Assembly: GCA_964023275.1 (NCBI GenBank)
Contig: OZ029927.1
Span: 20,636,762-20,700,761, forward strand
Length of the DNA: 64,000 nucleotides
Direction: 5' to 3'
DNA from: Norana najaformis
Lineage: Eukaryota; Annelida; Clitellata; Crassiclitellata; Hormogastridae
Shown here in pieces: positions 11,777-23,700 of this stretch. Within the stretch, counting starts at the first letter, position 1; each line of letters starts with the position of its first letter. Below the pieces are notes generated by a model. That model was not told the origin of the DNA. It worked only from the letters and a program-made list of their open reading frames with translations, and searched no databases. The position numbers and the translations under genes were made by a program.

Positions 11777-12116
11777 CCACCCACTTCAGACAGCATCACA
11801 GTGTATGCCGAACCCTTCAAGCCGGATAAACCACCCAGAAAAGCTGGACCTGTCTTCGCCAAGAAGCGCAGTTGGTTATCAACAGAATATTTACTCCTTG
11901 GCTACACAAATCCCATTGCATGATCCCAATGTGGTTCATTCCGCATCTAATAAGCCAAGGAAAGCATCCGCACTAACGGATAAAGGAGTTCAGGATGGTG
12001 TTCCAATCAGTCTAGAAGCGAATCAAGTAAAACATCCAGCAGCAACTAGAGGCACTGATCCACAGGATCAAAATGCAGTTTATGCAGAGTCAAGCAAACC
12101 GAAAAAGTCACCTTAA
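11777..12116 (+). pseudogene. unit 1 tail remnant beyond the stop
   Basis: Homologous to the distal tail of units 0 and 4. About 85 bases on, a one-base insertion (AAGAAGCGCAG for AAGAACGCAG) shifts the frame; after it the frame is open to the family end (YAESSKPKKSP, stop at 12114-12116). The last YxxP has become YAES. Persistence of the open frame suggests the lesions are recent. Confidence 0.75.
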
Positions 12117-12142
12117 TTCATATATACACCTCAATATTTGCA

Positions 12143-12387
12143 ACTTTCAAGAAATCCCACCCTGATCCATGCTTTCCCATTTCTCTCAGCTTAAACACAA
12201 CCCACCCTGACATCTTCTACCCCTTCTCTTTCTGGTCTTCTGGCAACTGGACTTAGTTCTTGACATGACATATTTGGACAACCCCACTGACTTGACGCAG
12301 TGCTCGTGAATAAGCCTTTCCCTTCGCTTAGCGTTTAAGTAGCGTTTAGAAATTTGGAGTTTACGATTAGGATTACGAATATTTGCA
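12143..12387 (+). mobile_element. LINE 3'-end insertion, private to unit 1
   Basis: Flanked by a 10-bp duplication AATATTTGCA (12133-12142 and 12378-12387). It starts like the end of an L2/CR1-type reverse transcriptase (F-K-S/K-K-P-D-P) and ends near GATTAGGATTACG. The sister spacers lack it, so it came after the duplications. A similar element lies at 58470-58800. Confidence 0.65.
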
Positions 12388-14603
12388 TATTAAGACTTTG
12401 GTTGACCATCGTTTGACCAGAATCCACTCAAGGACATGCCTCGAAGTTTATGTATCGGTGTATTAATACACTTAATATAGCGCCTTTTAAGAATCTCTCT
12501 AAAGCGCTGTACACATGGATACCTAACTGACCTAAATAAGTGCGTGTTAAGGTAGCTTTAAAACGTTTGCTGAACAAAGTTACATGCAACAGAACGTGTA
12601 TACAATAGAAGACATTGAAGAGGATGATCCATGCAGGAGACTGCAATATGATGCCGAATTGATGTACATTAACGAGGCGTCTGCTTGGCCCCAAATTTCC
12701 ACTGTTCATGTAAATATTTGTCATAAAATGAATATATAATGTTCTGGTACTTATGCTCGGTTGCATGCAGTATAGAATGAGGCACCTGTTAGCCGTTGAC
12801 AGTAGAACACATCATGTTATCCAAGCATCATTAATCGAGAGTTTAGATATACGACGAATTTGTGATTGCATGGACGTTTACCTGGATACAATTAGGATAG
12901 AAAAAAACTGAAGTTAAAAAGACATCTAATGGTACAATTAACGTTTGTAAAATACTGAGGTGTAGCCTTAAATACAGAGTTAATTACTAAACAGACTTTA
13001 GGTTATATGAACTTACAGAAACCCTGTGCTCTAAATGTATATCTCCAAACTTTTTCAGCGCCACACAAGATTAGCGTCAGGGAGATCAGCTTAATCACCG
13101 GCGCTATATCAAATCGAATCCGCAATCGCCAGGACATTTAGTAAGATCTGTCTAGGGATCACAGAAGACGACATTACAAATGGATTTTGTATAAGATGAG
13201 TCCGTGAAATCCAGCTCATTGTAATGCAACCAGGTCATATTATAGTCTGCTCTACTCGGAAGTGGTTTATGGTGTAATTTCGGTTAGAGCTAGAGCCGAG
13301 CCGAATGCGTCTCTCTAAATGTTTATTGGAATCTAATATGCCTCATCGGAATTTACGTCCGGTCTACATGAAACCCCTATCTCGTGTGACAAGAGGCATG
13401 ACTTTTCGCCTCTTACATTAAGTACTGAATATGCATATATTCACACAGCAATATTGGTCTATGAATATGCATCAATGTAATTATGGAGTGTCTTTTTTCC
13501 AGTGAAGTTTCACTCCTAAATTTCTTCCTAGTCGGCTCAGATTCAGGAAAGATTATCCAAGTTTTACAGTCTACTACTACTAATATTAGCGAGTAGTGAT
13601 TTCAAACGCCATGTTATGACCCGGTTAGGCAACTAGTAAGCCAGTGATAGGCGTTATTTCCAGAAAGAAACGAGAGTAGACCTTTTCTATCTAACCACAC
13701 TTTTGGCTGGCGTACCATAGTCCCTACTTATTAAAACAGTGATTTTCAATCCTCAATTCAAGGCCGTCAACATAGCGTATATATGCAAGTTCTTCTCACT
13801 TTTGTTTTGCGACTTCCTTCCTTCTTCTCACTCCACATCTCCTTTTTTCGGTCGCAGTTCCATGATCACACAAACAAGTCAAGAGAGTGTTGCGCTATAC
13901 AAACCCTGCTCACTGGAGTAACTTAAGATAAGGTTACAGCACAAATCGAGACAAGAAGCGGGCCAAAGACAAAGCTATGTACGACGTGCATGTATGCCAA
14001 TATGTTTCTGGCTATTTATGAAGCGCCTTTTAAGAATCTCACAAAGGCGGTAATTGGGTGTCCATGCCGTGTTGTCTGAGCTTATGGCTACCATCATTGT
14101 TCACTCATTCAGGAACAAGGAAACTACTTTTAAGACTCCTCAAGAGATGCTTAGCACTTCTTCATTAAAAAAACTGCAGACCTCCCAACAGAAAGCATCA
14201 ACTAAAGATGATAATTTCAATAAATTTCAATAATGAGCGGATTTAGCAGATTTCTAAACACGCACTTGCAGTAACTATTTTTTTAACAAGGTGTATTATA
14301 AGGTAGTAGTGACGTAAACGACCCTGGCAGCCATATCAAGTGATCAAAACACAACATAAATACACTTTCTCATTTTTGACACATTGAAGCAGACATAGAT
14401 GGACTCTGTGCGTTTCATCCGATTTACAAGTTTACAAAATATCCTGTATTTTGTTTAGTTCACATTGTATGAAGCGTATTGTTACGTAGATGGCAGCATA
14501 AATTATCGAGACCCAAATAAAAGTTGCATCATCCTGGCCAGTTAATTAACCGGAGCTTAATTAAAGCAAATGCGTAAAATTGCTAACACGATGTAATTTT
14601 AAT

Positions 14604-14704
14604 AATAATAATAATAATCAACTTCTAATGCGCCGGTGTCTAATGCACAAGGCATCAACCGATGACACAACAAAACCAAGCCACAATCAGAAATCAATTT
14701 TAAT
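14604..14704. mobile_element. ~100-bp insertion with 9-bp target duplication
   Basis: Present only in this spacer. It is bounded by AATTTTAAT at 14595-14603 and 14696-14704. It begins with (ATA)n and has no recognisable coding part; it could be a SINE tail or a short non-autonomous element. Confidence 0.5.
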
Positions 14705-14784
14705 GTTTGAAGTTCCATTAAAATCTATCATTTTCACAATAAATTTTTGAGATCTCAAGGGTTGCCATTTGAAACATACTCAGA

Positions 14785-14930
14785 GGTGATTGGACACATA
14801 CTGAGAGATATCATGGAGGAAAAAATGGAAGGAAAGAAAAGAAGAGGAAGACCTAGACAATTGCTTCTAGACTAGATGGTGGTGGGCGGATACGTTAAAA
14901 GGAAAAGCAGGACGTCTTCCGCTGAACAAA
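14785..14930 (+). mobile_element. LINE reverse-transcriptase C-terminal relic, spacer copy 1
   Basis: Same relic as at 3225-3475, shorter and more broken: GKKRRGRPRQ then a stop inside the Trp block. Confidence 0.6.
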
Positions 14931-15078
14931 CGTGCTGTTGCATTTGATTATGTTCAGCAAACATTTACAACTTGTCTTAAAACGCACTTGTTTATATCTG
15001 TTAGATAGCCATATGTGCAGCGCTTTGTTAAATACTCGAAATGCGCTATATTAAATATCTTGAAAAATCGATAGGCCT

Positions 15079-15150
15079 ACATACATACATGCATACATAC
15101 ATACATACATACTTACATACATAGATGCATACATACATACATACATACTG
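15079..15150 (+). repeat. (CATA)n microsatellite
   Basis: CATA run with GCATA variants, followed by TGTAGATGCATAAATAC. Shorter versions are at 4153 and 35938 in sister spacers. Confidence 0.85.
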
Positions 15151-15570
15151 TAGATGCATAAATACAAATATAATTATTTTATTGTTGTGGCACATTTCAC
15201 TTTATACTTTATTACCTGTGTAATATTTACGCTAAGTTTATGTTTAAGGCAATTATTTAGAAACTAGAGAAACAGTTGTATCGGCTCTACATAATAATTG
15301 TAATTATGTTTGCTACTTACTAAATATTTGAACCTCGGCAATTTGACAGTAATTGCAGATGAAAGCAAATTGGGCGGTGTTTCGCAATACCAACCAGTAC
15401 AGTGTAACTTGCGATTTATAATTATCCGTTTAAGAGCGTCCCAAACGGAAACATACTAAGTCTTTTTTCAATACACAAAGAGCTTCGACATAACGTTTCG
15501 TTTTACCTATAAGCAACTCACATGGGCAATTTTAAGTAATGGACATTTTCGTTAGAACTCTTTAAGGCGC

Positions 15571-15579
15571 TATTTAAAT
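15571..15579 (+). promoter_or_regulatory. candidate TATA element of unit 2
   Basis: TATTTAAAT, 668 bases before the unit 2 start, in a block conserved between units (GGTAATGGACATTTTCGTTAG upstream). It also resembles the reverse complement of the TATAGCGCC repeat, so it may not be a promoter. Confidence 0.25.
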
Positions 15580-16238
15580 GTGCAGCTCTCAGAATGACTG
15601 ACTTTGCTAGACACATTAGCATCAGGTCTGATATTCAGCTCTTAAGATTGAAGAGGGGAACAGTTTATGCAGCTGCTACATATAACAGAAAACAAAACAG
15701 TATTAGCTTTCATTGAACTGTCTGGCATAGACATTTAGTCAACTAGCAATAAACAGCTGTAACATAGGCCTACACGCTAGTAAGTCTTGCTAACTGTGCT
15801 GCCTAACCCTGACCCACTGAATAAATAGATTAAGTCTCGATGCTCAATAGTCAGATCCGATGCCCGCATATGATAAATATGATAACAGCGAAAGGCGGAT
15901 ATGCTACATTCTTTCTGCTTAAGGACGCTTACCAGATATCCTTGTATAAACTGTGGTGATGTTAATAGATTGGGCAGCATAGGACTAAGAAACTGTCAAG
16001 TGCGTCAGTTGCGGAAGTGAAAATATAACTAATACTTTATATATCGCGATAAAAATCGCCAGTGCGGGCATATTTGCTAAATTTATGTTGCATATTCGAC
16101 CTAAATGGATATGTATTTAACCTAGTAATGCTCAAAGGACAGATAAAGAATACGAACAGTTTATGAATTCTTCATTTTTCCAAGTGTTCTCGCTTGTCCA
16201 GAGTCGTTCAGCTTCATTTAGCCCGGGAACATCCAAGA

Positions 16239-16284
16239 ATGGAGCAATTATGGTTGCGGTTGCTACTTGTAGCCTTTCTTTCGG
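16239..16284 (+). CDS. unit 2 exon 1: signal peptide
   Basis: MEQLWLRLLLVAFLS, phase 1, donor GGTAAAT; same length as in the other units. Confidence 0.8.
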
Positions 16285-19200
16285 GTAAATGAATATATTT
16301 ATCAGAAGCTTTTTTATCTTTAAGAAATATTATTAACACCAATACTTACACTTTGGAAGTACTTATAACGTATCCTTAGAATGTACAGCAATGCTACATG
16401 AAAGCGTTGTAGCCGCTAGGCCTAATAGTTAAGTATATACCGAGCATTACAGCAACTGGAACATTCATGCTTATAGACTTTACATTGTGTGTATGACTTT
16501 GAATCCAGGAAGAATAATTGTATCCCGGCCGAAAAAGTTAATTTTGATGGAAAATGCCAGTTTTTTATTCGACTTATTATCTAGACCTTCTAGGGCTGAG
16601 TTTTGAAAATACTGAATTCCGCAATGAAGAGGCTTGAGGGTGATTTGTGATTTATATGTTATGTGATAATATCTTTCGTTATTGCAGGGTCGTGGTTGTC
16701 ATTGGAAGTGGCGCAGTGCCACAACGTACGTGAAAGAATATATAGCATATCTTTATGTTACAACAAAAGCTCTGGAAAGACCTGCTTCGCTACATTTTTT
16801 GCCAACAGCAGTCGCGTAGTGCGTATGAATTTCACAGTAGCCAAGGCTCGGTGCAACGTCATTGTTCCCGACTCCTCTTTAATCATCATCAATAGCCTAG
16901 AAAACCTAAGAACTTGCGAGTGTTTCATAGGAAGACAAAACATATTGGGAACTGAGACAATCTCTACTTTCCCACGAAATCTCGAAAGAATAGAACGCCC
17001 TAAATGTCTTTGTGTAAATGACCACCAAATAACACGAGAAGGTAACAATAGACTATGTTTCTTGAATGTTAAGCACTTCACAATTGGACTCAGGCTCACT
17101 TACTCCCCAAAGATTTCCACAATTTCGCGTTATTATAATTTACTTCTTGAATGTAATTATACTGACATAAAAGTATTAGTTATTTCTTAGGCAAAATTTT
17201 GTGTTTTGTTTCTTTCACATGGCGGTCGATTTTGAAAAATATTGTCAATGAAATTTGTTAAATCCACTAAATCGCTTATTTCACAGCTTATATAGGTGAT
17301 TGTGTGGCGGTTTGAACCCCAGACATCAAATACTGCTTGCTAACATAATTTGTTCACAATCGTTTCGTTTCTTTCAGTCGACTACAGCACAAACGAAGAG
17401 TGTCATGATGGAAATTGTGTGATATTTGAAATTGGAAAACCATTGAACTACTGTGTTGGTAACTTTATGTTGCCGTGCCATTATGTATGCGAAAACCCAG
17501 GTAAATGAATTTGAAATTTAAACAACTTACTGTATATATATTGTATGAAATGCAACTGATAGTTACAGATATAAGCTAATATTATTAGTAATTACTAATA
17601 TTAATTCCGCTACATGAATATCTTATTGATAAATTACATGAACCTATTTACATAGCGCCAGTATATTACGAGTTTACCAGGAAATCTCGGGTAACAGAAA
17701 AGAGCCAGTCTTCAATTGCTTGCGAAGTGTGAAAGAAAAAGTGAAGGGCGAGCATGCATCATTAGTTGTAAGTCACTAAGTAAATTTCAAACATCATGAA
17801 AGGTCTGAATAGTTGCGCAAGCGGGTATTGCAATCTCTACATGCGTTTCAGGTGGGAGTCATGATTTTAGGTCGAAGCGAGGTTAGGATTTGGCAAAACA
17901 TTAGTCTGCACGTTATTCCTCCAATTTTATGTTGTGTGCACATTCTGCCGAATCCTCTGTTTCATGTGTTCATTCTCATTTATGGAGTATTTCGGGTTGA
18001 GGCAGGTGCATTGTTCGCCAGAAGTATCATCGGGATGACCACCTTCCCAATTTGTGTAAATGATTTCAGCTCCTAATTACACAAAAACAATTAGAAAAGG
18101 GTCGTTGAAGATCGTTTTCAATTACCTATTATTCATTCTGTTTTTGTTTTAATCGAGTTTATAAGCATAATCTGTTTGTAAATTTCATTAGCTCCTCTTC
18201 TGGGAATGAAATGAGGCAGTAGTAAGCCGTTAACCGCAAGATGTAGAGAATGCTGACACGCATTATTAAATTATCCGTTTACAGTGGGGTTACCCTACCG
18301 ATTTACATCTTATGAGTCATTGCATATGGATTCGTCCTTCTACTGAAAGTCATAATGCTAACACAAGAAATTATAGTTGCATGTTCACACTTGATTATTT
18401 TTCTAATCGATTGTCAATGAAGGTATTATGCAATATAACAACTAACTATTTTGTCAGAACATTTGCCTATCTGTTACCAATTCACCAAGTCTAATACAGC
18501 ATAGGCCTACGTCCACTGATCCCTGTTTTCGAAGAATACTCAGGCTATATTAGTTTATACAATTTCCAGACATTAATTGTGACTGTGAAAGCGTGACTGT
18601 AGTCTTAGGGCACTAAATTGCTTATTTTATACATACAGCTCGTGTGTAAGACAATATCGCCTTTCGTTTTCTTGTGACAAAACCGACATACAAGTCTGTT
18701 CTGATTCGTTTAATGGGTATTTGTCTTAACTGAATAATCCAGTAAACTGCCCCTTGGATAATAGCACTGGAAGTTCTAACTATTTGCCAGAGGAAGGACA
18801 TTCGGATCATGCAGAGACTTCGTCATTGACTTCAGCAGATTCCACATCCCTTTCTGTTAATACAACAACCACATCCAAAGGTTCAACGTCATCATCATCT
18901 ACTATTACTGCTACCACTACTACTACTACTGCTGCTGCTACCATTATTCCTACTATTTCCAGTTATACTTCCACTCCCTCTACTACTACCATTACCAAAA
19001 CCACTACATCTATCACTCCAGCTCCCATTACCACTACTACAACTTCCAAGACTACTACTACCTGTACAACTGACAAGACGACTTCGACCAATTTTACGAC
19101 TCCAAAATCGCCGTTAAATTTGTCTGAGGTGAAAACAACTGGTTCCGCGCAGGAGGCTTCATCCTCAAAAGGTATTTGGATGAATATTAAAATTGCTTAT

Positions 19201-21331
19201 GTTTTTCTCGTCGCTTTTGTTATTATTTATAAACTGGGGAACTAATTCCCAATACATAATATCGTGGCAATAAGTTTCCACATATCATCGAAAGCAAAGC
19301 CTTAGTATTGCAGGTCTCCGATAAAACTACAATTTAAGATACATCAGGACCAAACTCCGGAAATGTTTCTATCGAGGCGTGTGAACAAGTGTATTATGTG
19401 CAATTACCAATTCTTCGAAGAGTTGTGTAAGTCGTTGGCCAAGGCTATTTATGCCGTTGTTGCATTGCTTTTGTTAAATCTATTCATCGATCAAATGATC
19501 CTCCATTCATTTGATTCGGCTCTAAGGTGAATTAAAATAACAAATAATACTTTTCTGTTAAAACATTCATCCTCTCTCTTGCCGTCCATCATTTATTTTG
19601 ACTGCATGGCTCTGTCCAATAAATTGTGAATTGCAGTGTGATTTGCTTAGTAGCAACCATTACTGTGCATTATGATAACGGAACTTTAAAAGTTTTCGAA
19701 TTAAATTAGAATAGATTAGTAGTCGTATTTTACCTGGTAATGAGAGAATAAGGAACAATATAAATGTTATCACATTGTCATTTGTACGGTATATAATTTT
19801 ATTACATTGTATTGCGAGGCACTGCATAGTACTGTATTGTTTAATATTGTATTGTCAAACGACACATTTTGTCATATTAACTCACACTACAGTTAGCTAC
19901 ACTTCACACTGCACTAAACTACAGTCAGCTACGTTGTATTATACTTTCTGATGCACTGCTCTTAACTGGTTTAACAAGGGACGTATTTTAATTGTTTTTG
20001 TAGAACAATTTAAGAAGTTCGGAATAACAGAAATTGTCCTCGTCATCGTTTTGTTATTCGTCGCCGTTGTTTTCATTGTCGTAGCCGTGATAGTGGTCCT
20101 TCGAAAGCGCAAACAGTAAGTAGTTACATTTATTGGAGTTTGAGTCTTACGTAAATTTTTATAGGATGCAAACCGTTATTCATTTCAAAAAGTGGTTCTT
20201 GTTTTAGTATTTTGCTAGGGCCAAATCTTACTTATTTAACACTTTGACCTTTCTTTGCAGTTCTGAATATCAGAATCGCAGGTTTTCCGTTGCTATGCTG
20301 TTACCATTGTAAAGTTTTTACACCTGGGTGGGTTGCTAGCCCCCCGCAGAATCCGCCTCCTTTATCCTTGGCTTTGGACAGGCTGAAACTCCCCTCTGAG
20401 GCCAGGAACTTCATTCAGCTTGCTGATTGGCGTAACAGCAACAAGTCCTTCTTGCAATTGTTTGCCAATCTGACAAATGCTTAAATCATACTGAACAGTC
20501 ATTATTTGTAAACATTGAACGAGGGAAAAGAACACTGAAAGAATTAGATTCTTACTGTATACTATCATTTTGCAAACCAGAAACAGTTTCTACAAATTAA
20601 CACAACTGCCTTTTCATTAAATTGTCATATCAAATGAAGCGAGAGCGAATGTGCTAACATAAAACTGGTAACTTAACTTTTCGATTTGCCTGATGTGCAA
20701 ACGACATAAAATAACCGATAAAATGACCGACATAAAATAACCCTCACTCTCTTACACTTTAACACTTCCCCAGTGTGGGCCCAAGTTGTTTTCCGCCCAC
20801 AAAGGAAAGAAATGTACGCCTGTCTCACGACCTGCAGTGACTTTACTATTCATGGTTTTATAAAGCGCTAGAGAAAATGAAGAATCATCATGGAAGGAGA
20901 CTAAGCAACAAAGTGAACCAGCCTCATCTGAATACGCTACCGTGCTTCCTCACAACGGACCGTCAGATGATACTGTTCCACCTGGTAACACTCTCTACAT
21001 CGAGGTGGAGATGACTCAAAGACCAACGCCTTCCAACAATGCCATCTACTCCAGCGTGCAACCCACTGGTGGAGCGGTCGACATGGGCAAAAGCGTCCTC
21101 TACGCCGATATAGACTTTTCACAAAAAGTCCAGCAGAAGCCAAAGAATGTTGGCAAAGTAGCCGCCTGTCTCAGTCCTTATTATTCCACGCCCTTTGAGC
21201 CACCCATTTCAGGCAGCAACACAGTGTATGCCGAACCCTTCAAACCAGATAAACCACCTACAACAACTGGATCTGTCCTCGCCAAGAACGCAGTTGCTGA
21301 TCAACAGAATATTTGCTCCTTGGTTTCATAA
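16239..21331 (+). CDS. unit 2: receptor reduced to one CTLD
   Basis: Exons 16239-16284, 16688-17041, 17378-17500, 18791-19171, 20004-20115 and 20866-21331. CTLD2a is gone and CTLD2b is inverted. Because all the extracellular introns are phase 1, joining exon 3 straight to the stalk keeps the frame: 494 codons with the stop. The product would be signal peptide, one CTLD, stalk, membrane helix, and a tail with VLYADI, YYSTP and VYAEP before a TAA. CTLD1 has lost the WSWVNG motif (now CLCVNDHQ) and gained cysteines. Either a simplified functional variant or an early pseudogene; RNA would decide. Confidence 0.65.
16688..17041 (+). CDS. unit 2 exon 2: first half of CTLD1
   Basis: GSWLSLEVAQC finishes the leader; then SLCYNKSSGKTC, SSLIIINSLE and CFIGRQN. 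NKS, NSS and NFT are possible N-glycosylation sites. The WCK and WSWVNG tryptophans are replaced (ARCNV, CLCVND), so the fold is diverged. Confidence 0.75.
17378..17500 (+). CDS. unit 2 exon 3: second half of CTLD1
   Basis: Open 123-base exon: CHDGNCVIFEIGKPLNYC then CHYVCENP, with GT-AG sites intact. Confidence 0.75.
17956..18527 (-). pseudogene. inverted CTLD2b exon and its upstream intron in unit 2
   Basis: Read on the minus strand, this matches unit 1 from about 7570 to 8130: the intron, its TTGTGTAATTAG acceptor, then IYTNWEGGHPDDTSGEQCTC and NEHM, where it breaks off. Sequence on both sides is in normal orientation and matches unit 1 near 6960 and 9000. So about 570 bp was flipped, with loss of CTLD2a, the end of CTLD2b and the (ATGT)n intron. 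Confidence 0.8.
18791..19171 (+). CDS. unit 2 exon 6: Thr/Ser-rich stalk
   Basis: 127 residues. The acceptor is ATTTGCCAG. EEGHSDHAETSSLTSADS leads into a Thr-rich run and ends with TPKSPLNLSEVKTTGSAQEA. Shorter than the unit 1 stalk. Confidence 0.8.
20004..20115 (+). CDS. unit 2 exon 7: transmembrane segment
   Basis: EQFKKFGITEI leads to the helix VLVIVLLFVAVVFIVVAVIV and LRKRKQ. One codon longer than in units 1 and 3. Confidence 0.85.
20866..21331 (+). CDS. unit 2 exon 8: cytoplasmic tail, cut by TAA
   Basis: Tyrosine sites LYIEV, IYSSV, VLYADI, YYSTP and VYAEP, then TAA in place of the CAA of unit 4 (TCA-CAA-ATC). Confidence 0.75.
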
Positions 21332-21538
21332 ATCCCATTGCACGATCCTAATGTGATTTATTCAGTACCTAATAGGCCAAGAAAGTCATCTATACTAACG
21401 GGTAAAGGAGTTCAGGATGCTGATCCTATGAATCATGAAAGGAATGATGTAGATCATCCATCAGCAACTGGAGGCACTTGTGCACACGATCAAAGTGCAA
21501 TTTATGCAGAGCCAAGCAAACTGGAAAAGTCGCCTTAG
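21332..21538 (+). pseudogene. unit 2 tail remnant, still in frame
   Basis: Continues the tail frame without shifts to the family stop: VIYSVP, then IYAEPSKLEKSP. A single C-to-T change separates it from the rest, so stop readthrough or editing would restore the full tail. Confidence 0.75.
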
Positions 21539-22350
21539 CTGTTGTATTCAACTCAATATTTGCATAGCCAGGCTTTAGTGCAATATCATTTGACCAGAAT
21601 CCATTCAAGAACATGCTTCGACCATCATGTATGTGTGTATCAATACACTTAATGTAGGGTCTTTTAAGTATCTCTCTAAAACGCTGCACATATGTCTATC
21701 TATAACTGATCTATACAAGCGCGTATTAGGGTGGTTTTAAAACGTTTGTTGAACAGAATCAAATTCAATGGTACGTATACACAATAGAAGACATTGAAGG
21801 CGATGGTCCAACGCAGGAGGTGGCAATATGACCTGGTATCGGTGTACAAAAACGAGGCTCCTGCTTGGCACCAAACCTCCAGTGTTCATATATATATTTG
21901 TCATAGATGAATTTAATATATCATGTTCTGGTACTTCTATTCGGTTGCATGCAGTATATAATGGGACTCCTTTTAACCGTTGACAGTAGGTCACGTCATG
22001 TTGTCCGAGTATCATTAATCGAGACTTCTAGATATTGGACCAATTTATAATTGCATGGACTTGTAGCCGAATACAATAGGGGCAGAAAAAACCGAATTTG
22101 TTTCTCATATGGTGGTGAAATCAATATCTGTAAAGTCCTGGGGTATTGCGTTAAATACAGGGCCTATCACAAAGTAGACTTTAGGTTATATAAACTCACA
22201 GAAACCCTTTGATGTAAATGCAAGTATAAATCTCAGAAATTTCTCAGCTCCGCACAGCATCCGCGTCAGGGCGACCAGCTTAACCACCGGCGCTATATCA
22301 AATCAAATCCACAACAGACGGGTTATTTGGTCAGATTTGTCAAGAGATCA

Positions 22351-22462
22351 CAGTAAGTAGTAAAAAAAATAAGTAAGTAAGTAAGTAAGTAAGTTGATAG
22401 TAAGTAAGTAAGTAAATAAGACAGTTTATACAGATAAGTAAGTAAGTAATGTATGTAAGACA
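22351..22462 (+). repeat. (AAGT)n microsatellite
   Basis: Imperfect AAGT run in two blocks. Counterpart of that at 2101-2202. Confidence 0.85.
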
Positions 22463-22739
22463 TTTGTAAACACGCCATTTGTCCATTAGCTGAGAGAGGA
22501 ATCCTAGGCGTAAATACAGTCGCTACACAAATATGTCAGATAGGCAATCACAGAAGACCACCTTACGAATAGGGTTTGTAAAAGACTTGTCACTGAAATC
22601 CAGTTCGTTGTAATGCAACCAGGTCGTAGCATTGTCTGCTCTACTGTGGGATGTTTTACGGTGTAATTTCGGTTAACGTTAGAGTCCAGTTGAATGCGTC
22701 TTTCTAAATGGTTCTTGGAATCTAATATGCCTCATGGGA

Positions 22740-23030
22740 ATTTAGGTGGGGTGTACGTGAAACCTGTCTATGTCACACAGGGCATGACAATAACTACTGA
22801 ATATACATATATTCATACATCAGTATGGACTTACTGAAGATGCGTGTATTCAAATATCAGTAGGGACCTGTGAATTTGCATTAATGTAATTATGGAGAGC
22901 CTTTTTTATACGTGAAACACTACCTCATGTCACAAGGGACATGGCTGTTCGTGTCTCACAAGAACTACTGAATATGCAAATATTCATGCATCAATATGAG
23001 CCTATGAATATGCATGAATGATAATTATCC
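22740..23030. repeat. spacer monomer, about two copies
   Basis: Block of ~125-150 bp running from GTGAAACC...CTATGTCACA through a run of ACTGAATATGCA, ATTCATGCAT and AATTATGGAG elements, then starting again. Confidence 0.65.
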
Positions 23031-23139
23031 TAACGAAGTTTCACTCCTTACTTTCCTCCTAGACGGCTCAGATTTATGAAATATTATGCCGAGTGTTAGA
23101 GTCTACATTGTTGAGATTTGGTGATTTCTAACGACATGT

Positions 23140-23700
23140 TATTATCAGGTTAGACAATTACTAAGCGATCATACGCATAGTTTCCGGACTGAGCGACAGC
23201 GCGAGAGTTCCCTACCTAACACTCACTTTTGAACTGGGGTAACATACTCCAACATTTTGATACTGTGAAAAAAACAACGCTCATTAAGTTTAGTATGAGG
23301 CTGATGAACTCGAACTCCTAAAGCGGCGATGATCGTGAACTGAATGTGCAGAAGTGGAAAGATTAGTTTGATAGTAATTAGTCGTTTTAAACAACAGTTT
23401 TACTCGAAACAGTTCATTTTCATTATTATTATCAGGTTAGGCAAATAGTAATGAGCGTAATTTACGGACGGTGTGGAAGTATCTTACCTAACCCACACTT
23501 TTGGACTGCACTACCATTCACCCTACTTTTTCAAACTGTGAATAAGCAGCAACCATTAAGTTTAGTATGAGCCTGATGAACCCGAACCCCTAAGGCGGCG
23601 ATGATCGTGTACTGAATTTGCAAAAGTGTCAAGAAGAGTTTGATAGCAATCAATCGCTTTATACTTAACAGTTTTAATGGAAACAGTTCAACTTTTTCAC
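23140..23700. repeat. tandem duplication of ~285 bp in the unit 2 spacer
   Basis: Both halves contain TTAGGCAA/TTAGACAA, CATTAAGTTTAGTATGAG, CTAAAGCGGCGATGATCGTG or its near match, and AGTTTGATAG. Units 3 and 4 have a single copy (near 34300 and 44780). Confidence 0.65.

Larger units (their letters stand above)
12388..16238. other. spacer between units 1 and 2
   Basis: No gene seen. Homologous to the other spacers, with one copy of the ~130-bp spacer monomer (about 13370-13500), a short private insertion, the LINE relic, a (CATA)n tract and a TATTTAAAT element near 15571. Confidence 0.7.

Noticed and set aside
16758..17099. Minus-strand open frame of 113 codons
   Set aside because: Antisense shadow of the unit 2 CTLD1a exon.
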